This document shows positions 58,210-64,000 of a stretch of 64,000 nt of DNA, piece after piece. The translations under genes were made by a program, and so were the position numbers. How positions within the stretch are numbered: the stretch's first letter is position 1; every line of letters begins with the position of its first letter. The notes beneath the pieces are model-generated. The model was given only the letters and a program-made list of their open reading frames with translations. It made no database searches and was not told the DNA's origin. Source of the stretch: Streptomyces sp. NBC_00554 (GTDB lineage: Bacteria > Actinomycetota > Actinomycetes > Streptomycetales > Streptomycetaceae); assembly GCF_041431135.1 (NCBI RefSeq), contig NZ_CP107799.1, forward strand, positions 8,432,001 to 8,496,000, read 5' to 3'.

Positions 58210-58830
58210 TCAGCACACTGCGGATGGTCCGTCACCGTGAGTGATGTCGGGGTTGGGTCCAGGGGTCTCAGTGGGCCCGGGAAGCACCTCATATCCCTCG
58301 GAACACTGCCGCGCCAGAAGATCGGCGAACGGCCTCGAGGGGTCCTCGGCGAAGTGCCGGCGCTCGGCGGAGACCCATCCGTCCCAGAACTCGCCCTGCG
58401 CCTCGCCGTCCCGCCGCCGCCCACGCGTCCACGCCTCGCCGTGCGGCAACTCCATCCACACCAGCCGCGCCAGATACGGGCGCAGCGCGCGGCGGCCTGC
58501 GCCGACACCCTCCAGGATGATCACGGGCGCGGGCGGCAGCTCGCGGACCGGTCCGAAGCTCCGGGCGGTCCAGTCGTACGGGGCATAGCACGCCGTCTCG
58601 CCGTGCCGCAGCGGCTCGATGACCTCGCGCAGCAGCCGCCCGTCCCAGGCGAAGAGCTCCTCGTGCGTCGCGATGTCGTCGAGGTGCAGTACGGGTGCGC
58701 TGCCCAGTTCCGTGGCCAGCCGCGCGGCGAAGGTGGTCTTTCCGGAGCCCGCGTGGCCGTCGACGCCGATCAGGCGGACCGGGCCGCAGGAGGGCGGCAG
58801 TCGGCGCAGGTGTGAGGCGAGGTCTTGGAT
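58210..58830 (-). CDS. Uridine-kinase-like P-loop protein lacking a normal start codon
   Basis: The open frame begins after a TAA at 58854-58852. It encodes a full P-loop kinase: Walker A GHAGSGKT (25-32 if ATC 58830 starts), VLHLDD, APVIILEGVGAGRRAL and a helical end. No ATG, GTG or TTG lies between that stop and the P-loop. ATC at 58830 has GGGA seven bases ahead, where a start is expected, so it could be an ATG changed to ATC. The first normal start, GTG 58524, would lose the ATP site. It may use a rare start or be newly inactivated. Confidence 0.65.
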   Translation of the reverse strand: MQDLASHLRRLPPSCGPVRLIGVDGHAGSGKTTFAARLATELGSAPVLHLDDIATHEELFAWDGRLLREVIEPLRHGETACYAPYDWTARSFGPVRELPPAPVIILEGVGAGRRALRPYLARLVWMELPHGEAWTRGRRRDGEAQGEFWDGWVSAERRHFAEDPSRPFADLLARQCSEGYEVLPGPTETPGPNPDITHGDGPSAVC

Positions 58831-58938
58831 GGGGGATCCCGGGAGGGTGCGTTATTGGCGTATTTCTGATCAAAACTCTATACCGGGCGGCTGCCCCGCG
58901 TCCGGGGCCACCGCGTTCCGCGGCCAGCCACTGGTCCT

Positions 58939-58952
58939 GACCAATATTGGTC
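58939..58952. promoter_or_regulatory. Perfect palindrome GACCAATATTGGTC
   Basis: This 14-bp palindrome lies in the divergent spacer between the kinase-like gene and the C39-like gene, about 110 bases from each. A one-base variant occurs at 47844-47857. It looks like an operator of an unknown regulator. Confidence 0.5.
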
Positions 58953-59065
58953 GGCGCCGCGAGGTCAAAAGTGCTGGCAGAAGCCGGGGGCGGCATTCAT
59001 AGTTGGCGCACACCCGCGCACTGTGCTTGCCCGTTTCGGACCGGACACCCGGGGGTCATTCATCC

Positions 59066-60445
59066 ATGCCCAGAGCTGAACAGCCGTCCCGAAGAACCGT
59101 CCTGACCGCGGCGGTGGCCGCGGCCGCGGCGGGATCCGCGAGTCCGGCGGCAGCCGCGGACCCGCCCGCGCGCCCGGCGAGGGCCCGGTCGAAGGCGCCC
59201 TCGAAGGCGCCGTCCGGTCTCGTGGACAACCGCGCCTGGATCTCGTACACCGACTGGCGCGGCGGCACCGCGAAAGGCACGCGGGCCGTGGCCGGGCTCC
59301 GTCCCGGTCTGGTGATCGCGGCCCCGACCGGCACCAGGACGTACACCGACCCGCACACCAACAGGACCGCCATCTGGGAGTACGCGACCTGGACCTCCCC
59401 TCTCCACGATCTCGCGGTCCCCTCCACCGAGGCCGTCGCCTCCTGGAACGCGGACACCCCGGCCGGGACCTGGCTCCAGGTCGAGCTGACGGGCACCTAC
59501 TCGGACGGCACCGACACCCCCTGGTACGTGCTGGGCCGCTGGGCGGCCGGCGACCAGGACATCAGGCGGACCTCCGTCGACGGCCAGAGCGACGGCAGGA
59601 GCAGTATCTGGACCGACACCTTCTCCATCGACGACGCGGCCTCGGGCCTGCGCCTGGTCTCGTACCGGCTACGGCTGACCTTGTACCGCGCCCCGGGCAC
59701 CAAGGTCACGCCCACGGTGTGGCGGCTCGGCGCGATGGGCTCAGACATCCCGGACCGCTTCACCGTCCCGGCCTCAACCCCCGGCCTCGCCCAGGAGCTG
59801 AAGGTCCCGCGCTACTCGCAGGAGACCCACGCGGGCCAGTACCCCCAGTACGACAGCGGCGGCGAGGCCTGGTGCAGCCCCACCTCCTCGCAGATGATCG
59901 TCGAGTACTGGGGCCGCAAGCCGACGGCGGAGCAACTGGCCTGGGTAGACCCGGACTTCACGGACCCGCAGGTGTGCCACGCGGCCCGCTACACGTACGA
60001 CTACCAGTACGGCGGCTGCGGCAACTGGCCCTTCAACGCCGCGTACGCGTCGACGTACAAGGACCTCCAGGGCGTGGTGACCCGGCTCGGCTCGCTCACC
60101 GAGCTGGAGACGCTGATCGCCGCCGGCATCCCGGCCATAACATCGCAGTCGTTCCTCAAGTCCGAGCTGACCGGGGCCGGTTACGGCACCTCGGGCCATC
60201 TGATGACCGTCATCGGATTCACCGCCGACGGTGATGTGATCGCCAACGATCCGGCGTCGGCCGATGACGCGGCGGTGCGCCGCGTCTACCCGCGGCGCGA
60301 GTTCGAGAACATCTGGCTGCGCACGAAGCGGTACAACGCCGCCGGGAACGTCGCGTCCGGCACCGGCGGCGTCTGCTACCTGTACTTCCCGGCGCAACCG
60401 TCGGTGCGACAGCTCGCGGCGCTCGCGGCGGTCGGCGTCCGCTGA
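59066..60445 (+). CDS. Tat-exported C39-like cysteine peptidase
   Basis: 459 residues. The N-terminus carries a twin-arginine signal (SRRTVLTAAVAAAAAG). After a variable beta-rich region, the C-terminal part is C39-like: C270 in GEAWCSPTSSQ, H378 in GHLMTVIGF and D395 in ANDPAS. It is probably a secreted peptidase; the substrate is unknown. ATG 59066 places the signal at the N-terminus; a TTG at 59003 would push it inward. Confidence 0.88.
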   Translation: MPRAEQPSRRTVLTAAVAAAAAGSASPAAAADPPARPARARSKAPSKAPSGLVDNRAWISYTDWRGGTAKGTRAVAGLRPGLVIAAPTGTRTYTDPHTNRTAIWEYATWTSPLHDLAVPSTEAVASWNADTPAGTWLQVELTGTYSDGTDTPWYVLGRWAAGDQDIRRTSVDGQSDGRSSIWTDTFSIDDAASGLRLVSYRLRLTLYRAPGTKVTPTVWRLGAMGSDIPDRFTVPASTPGLAQELKVPRYSQETHAGQYPQYDSGGEAWCSPTSSQMIVEYWGRKPTAEQLAWVDPDFTDPQVCHAARYTYDYQYGGCGNWPFNAAYASTYKDLQGVVTRLGSLTELETLIAAGIPAITSQSFLKSELTGAGYGTSGHLMTVIGFTADGDVIANDPASADDAAVRRVYPRREFENIWLRTKRYNAAGNVASGTGGVCYLYFPAQPSVRQLAALAAVGVR

Positions 60446-60448
60446 GGA

Positions 60449-60487
60449 GACGGGCGGCCCCTCACCCCCGTGAAGGGGCCGCCCGTC
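60449..60487. terminator. Bidirectional terminator between the C39-like and M1 genes
   Basis: Bases 60449-60462 and 60474-60487 form a perfect 14-bp stem around an 11-base loop, ending four bases from the M1 gene stop. It can end both convergent transcripts. Confidence 0.85.
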
Positions 60488-60490
60488 GGT

Positions 60491-61972
60491 TCAGTTCTGG
60501 ACCGGATTGACCACCCAGTCGGGGTGACCCGGCATCGGCGGCGTCTTCGCGCCGTAGAGCCACGGGTGCAGGAAACCGTCGAGATCCTCGCCCGCGACCT
60601 TGGACGCCAGGTCGACGAAGTCCTGCGTACTCGCGCTCTTTCCGCGGTACTTGGTGACCCAGGCCCGCTCGATCTTCCCGAAGGTCTCCTGGCCGACCTG
60701 CTCGCGCAGGGCGTACAGGACGAGCGTCGAACCGTCGTACCGCATCCGCTTGAAGAGGTTCGGCTCGGTCGGTTCGGCCGGGGCCCCGTAGTCGTGGCGC
60801 CACTGGTCGTGGTTCTCGTACGCGGTCTTCATGGTCCCCTCGAAGCTGACGCCGCCGTGCGCCTCCGAGTACAGCCGCTCGTAGAACCGCGCGTGGCCCT
60901 CGCTCAGCCACAGGTCGGACCAGGTCTTCATGCCCACGCTGTCGCCGGTCCACTGGTGGGTGAGCTCGTGCACCAGGTTCCGCTCGGCGCTGACCTGGTC
61001 GCCGAGCAGATCGGCCTTCGGGATCAGGGAGAGCGTCTGGGTCTCCAGGGCGACGCCGAGGTCGGTGTCGCCGACGAGGAGGCCGTACCGGTTGAAGGGG
61101 TAGGGGCCGAGCCGCTCCTCCAGCCAGGCGATGTGGTCGGCGGTGAGCTTGCGGTACTGCTCGGTCGGCGCCACCAGGTCGGCCGGGACCGCATCGCGGA
61201 TCGGCAGCCCGTGCGGGCCCGTGCTGTCGACGAAGGTGAACCTGCCGATCGCCAGCTGGGCGAGCTGCGCCGCCACCGGCTGTTCGGAGTCGTACGTCCA
61301 CCGCACGCGCCCGTCGGCCTGCTCGGTGCGGTCGGTGAGCCTGCCGTTGGCCACGGCGGAGAGGCCGGCCGGTGTGGTGATGCGGAAGGTGATCGGCGCG
61401 CGCCTGCTCGGGTGGTCGTTCGCCGGGAAGATCATCTTGGCGCCGTTGGGCTGCGGATAGAGCACCGTGCCATCGGGCGTCGGGATCCAGCCGTAGTCCT
61501 CGATGGCGTCGTCGCGGTGGCGAATCTGGGTGGGGTCGGCGGTGTAGGTGACCTTGACCGTGAAGGCCTTGCCCCGGGCGAGGGCGCTCGCGGGAGTGAC
61601 CACCAGCTCGTCGCCGTCGCGCACGGTGGCCGCCGGCCGCCCGTTCACGGTCACCTCGTGCAGGGTGTTGCCCGCGAAGTCCAGGTTGAAGCGGGACAGG
61701 GCCTGCGTCGCGGTCGCCTTGATCGTCGTCGACGCCTCGAAGGGTGTCTTCGGGGCCCGCCAGTCGAAGTCGAGGGTGTAGCGGCTCACCTCGTAGCCGC
61801 CGTTGCCGTCGAGCGGGAAGATCGGGTCGCCGAGCCCTGCCGCACCGGGAGAAGCGGCGCCGGAGCTCGTGGAAGCGGCCTGCGAGACCGGACCCGTCAA
61901 GGCGGCCGCCACGGTGATCGCGGTCGCGAGGGCGAGACGGGCGCTGCGGCGGGGCGTCCGGAACGTGTCCAT
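60491..61972 (-). CDS. Secreted M1-family metallopeptidase
   Basis: 493 residues. A signal peptide (ARLALATAITVAAALTGPVSQAA) precedes an M1 beta domain and a zinc peptidase domain. HELTHQW holds the zinc histidines and catalytic Glu; the third ligand is Glu in WLSEGHARF. The aminopeptidase GxMEN motif reads ALETQT here, so exopeptidase preference is uncertain. GAAAGG precedes ATG 61972; an upstream ATG at 62017 would add 15 residues. Confidence 0.92.
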   Translation of the reverse strand: MDTFRTPRRSARLALATAITVAAALTGPVSQAASTSSGAASPGAAGLGDPIFPLDGNGGYEVSRYTLDFDWRAPKTPFEASTTIKATATQALSRFNLDFAGNTLHEVTVNGRPAATVRDGDELVVTPASALARGKAFTVKVTYTADPTQIRHRDDAIEDYGWIPTPDGTVLYPQPNGAKMIFPANDHPSRRAPITFRITTPAGLSAVANGRLTDRTEQADGRVRWTYDSEQPVAAQLAQLAIGRFTFVDSTGPHGLPIRDAVPADLVAPTEQYRKLTADHIAWLEERLGPYPFNRYGLLVGDTDLGVALETQTLSLIPKADLLGDQVSAERNLVHELTHQWTGDSVGMKTWSDLWLSEGHARFYERLYSEAHGGVSFEGTMKTAYENHDQWRHDYGAPAEPTEPNLFKRMRYDGSTLVLYALREQVGQETFGKIERAWVTKYRGKSASTQDFVDLASKVAGEDLDGFLHPWLYGAKTPPMPGHPDWVVNPVQN

Positions 61973-62089
61973 CAAGGGCCTTTCGGTCGGCTGGCTGTCG
62001 TGTGATGAGACGCACACTCTGCGGGGACCGTTGTGGGGAAAGGAGCCATTCGAAGCTGATCGAAGTGTTCGGGGTGACCAAGGTCTCTA

Positions 62090-62111
62090 CCACTGGAACC
62101 CGTTCCGGTGG
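62090..62111. promoter_or_regulatory. Near-perfect 22-bp dyad upstream of the small membrane protein
   Basis: CCACTGGAAC (62090-62099) and GTTCCGGTGG (62102-62111) are inverted repeats with one mismatch and a 2-base centre. It lies between the divergent M1 peptidase and the 48-residue gene, 73 bases ahead of the latter. Confidence 0.5.
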
Positions 62112-62183
62112 CAAGGTGGTCGGGTCGGTGGGGAGCCGACGGAGGCGGGGGAGTCCACCGCACCACTACGTCAGCGAGATGCC

Positions 62184-62330
62184 ATGACCGCGAGCTCCGC
62201 CACCGCCACCCGTGTCCGCGCCCGCACGGGCGGCCCCAAGGACGACGGACCCAAGATCCTGGAGCACGTCGCAGGCTGGACCTTCGTGGTCGTCCTGGCC
62301 ATGCTCGTCACGCAGCTGGGCCTGCTGTGA
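62184..62330 (+). CDS. SCO1431-family small membrane protein
   Basis: 48 residues: a basic N-terminus (ATRVRARTGGPKDDGPK) followed by one membrane helix (GWTFVVVLAMLVTQLGLL) to the very end. This matches the Streptomyces SCO1431 family, known only as conserved. The ATG at 62184 is used. No catalytic residues are seen. Confidence 0.85.
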   Translation: MTASSATATRVRARTGGPKDDGPKILEHVAGWTFVVVLAMLVTQLGLL

Positions 62331-62437
62331 GCTGAACCCTCGGTGGGCGCCCGCAGTCGACGAGAGTCGAACGAGCAGGTGGCGTCCGTCTGCCATACTT
62401 CGGAGGTTCCGTCGGCAGCCGGAGACCAGGATCGAAA

Positions 62438-63103
62438 TTGAATAGTAGTCAGCAGCGTGGCGTCGAGCGTCCAAGAGCGCGCGGTACCGACCGCTCACTG
62501 GCGCGCCGCGCCGAACTCATCGCCATCGGGCGCAAGTTGTTCGCCGACACGTCGTACGACGCACTGTCGATGGACGACATCGCGCGACAGGCGCATGTCG
62601 CCAAGGGGCTGATCTACTACTACTTCAAGTCCAAGCGCGGCTACTACCTCGCGATCATCGAGGACTCGGTCACCGAGCTGGTCTCCCGGGCGGCGAGCGG
62701 CCTCGAACTCCCCCCGGCGGAGCGTGTGCACCGCACCATCGACGGCTATCTGCGCTACGCCGAGCACAACCAGTCCGCGTACCGCACGATCATCAGCGGC
62801 GGCGTCGGCTTCGACGCCGAGGTGCACGCCATCCGGGACGGCGTGCGCGAGGTCATCGTCGAGACCATCGCCGAAGGGGCGTACGGGCGGCGCGAGATCG
62901 CGCCGCTGCCGCGGATGGCCCTGCTCGGCTGGCTCTGCAGCGTCGAGGGGGCGACCCTCGACTGGATCGGCCACCAGGACCAGTCGCTGCCGCGCGACAT
63001 CATGCGCGAGCTGCTGGTGAAGATGCTGGGCGGTGCCATGCGAGCGGTCGAGGAGCTGGACCCCTCGTACGTGGCCCCGGAGCCCGCACGCCGGGACGGC
63101 TGA
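62438..63103 (+). CDS. TetR-family transcriptional regulator
   Basis: 221 residues. The TetR HTH is seen at about 24-70 (GRKLFADTSYDALSMDDIAR, QAHVAKGLIYYYFKSKRGYY). The C-terminal ligand domain is helical. The start is TTG at 62438, which is rare and would give weak initiation. Target and ligand are unknown; the nearest same-strand gene is the small membrane protein 107 bases before. Confidence 0.92.
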   Translation: MNSSQQRGVERPRARGTDRSLARRAELIAIGRKLFADTSYDALSMDDIARQAHVAKGLIYYYFKSKRGYYLAIIEDSVTELVSRAASGLELPPAERVHRTIDGYLRYAEHNQSAYRTIISGGVGFDAEVHAIRDGVREVIVETIAEGAYGRREIAPLPRMALLGWLCSVEGATLDWIGHQDQSLPRDIMRELLVKMLGGAMRAVEELDPSYVAPEPARRDG

Positions 63104-63107
63104 ACAA

Positions 63108-63135
63108 GGGGCGGGGGCCGCCGGACCCCCGCCCC
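63108..63135. terminator. Bidirectional terminator between tetR and chitinase
   Basis: Bases 63108-63117 and 63126-63135 form a perfect 10-bp stem with an 8-base loop, five bases after the tetR stop and 20 bases from the chitinase stop. Confidence 0.8.
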
Positions 63136-63154
63136 AAGTGACTTGCCAGTACGG

Positions 63155-64000
<846 letters not shown>

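Noticed and set aside
62002..62187. 61-residue plus-strand frame before the small membrane gene
   Set aside because: It has no ribosome-binding site or family similarity, and it runs across the operator-like dyad at 62090-62111.

Overview
The window is a GC-rich actinobacterial chromosome segment that reads as the core of a Streptomyces genome. It carries bldD, the Streptomyces IHF gene (mihF), the pyr operon, gmk-rpoZ-coaBC-metK-priA-fmt-rsmB, an SCO1431-type small membrane protein, twin-arginine and lipoprotein exported proteins, and frequent GTG starts. Nearly every gene is intact. No rRNA, tRNA, CRISPR array, transposase or prophage gene was recognised.

Layout. 1-10.9 kb: bldD (minus) diverges from pyrR-pyrB-pyrC-(membrane gene)-carA-carB-pyrD-pyrF, which together make UMP. 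11-20.9 kb: mihF, gmk, rpoZ, coaBC, metK, a helicase-degenerate priA, a small HTH gene (minus), fmt and rsmB. 20.9-27.6 kb: an MMPL transporter (minus), rpe, a SorC-type regulator, a secreted barnase-like RNase with its barstar, and a GuaB1-type enzyme. 27.7-41.8 kb is more accessory: a small HTH protein, a cationic amino acid permease with an AsnC regulator, a GntR-controlled ABC importer followed by a HAD-EEP double phosphatase, a DavA/DavB-like amidase and amino acid 2-monooxygenase pair, a DUF5995 protein and a GH6 cellulase. 41.8-47.7 kb: an NCS2 permease, an alginate-lyase-family enzyme, a thioesterase, and a divergent MFS/ROK pair. 48-53.1 kb: an FMN riboswitch with ribE-ribM-ribBA-ribH, then hisE, hisG and a PH-domain membrane protein. 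53.2-64 kb: two CNNM/CorC proteins, an EccA-like AAA ATPase, a uridine-kinase-like gene with no normal start codon, a C39-like exported protein, an M1 metallopeptidase, the small membrane protein, a TetR regulator and a GH18 chitinase cut by the right edge.

The most interesting reading is a possible Lrp/AsnC regulon. Helically phased CGCAAC boxes (steps of 21, 30 and 21 bp) lie upstream of the permease-asnC pair, and the same boxes (steps of 31 and 22 bp) lie upstream of the amidase/monooxygenase pair 9 kb away. This would join uptake of a basic amino acid to its oxidative decarboxylation. Other regulatory structure visible in the bases includes tandem BldD boxes, a PyrR-binding hairpin over the pyrR ribosome-binding site, perfect operator dyads for the ROK and GntR regulators, and a family of long inverted repeats between genes.
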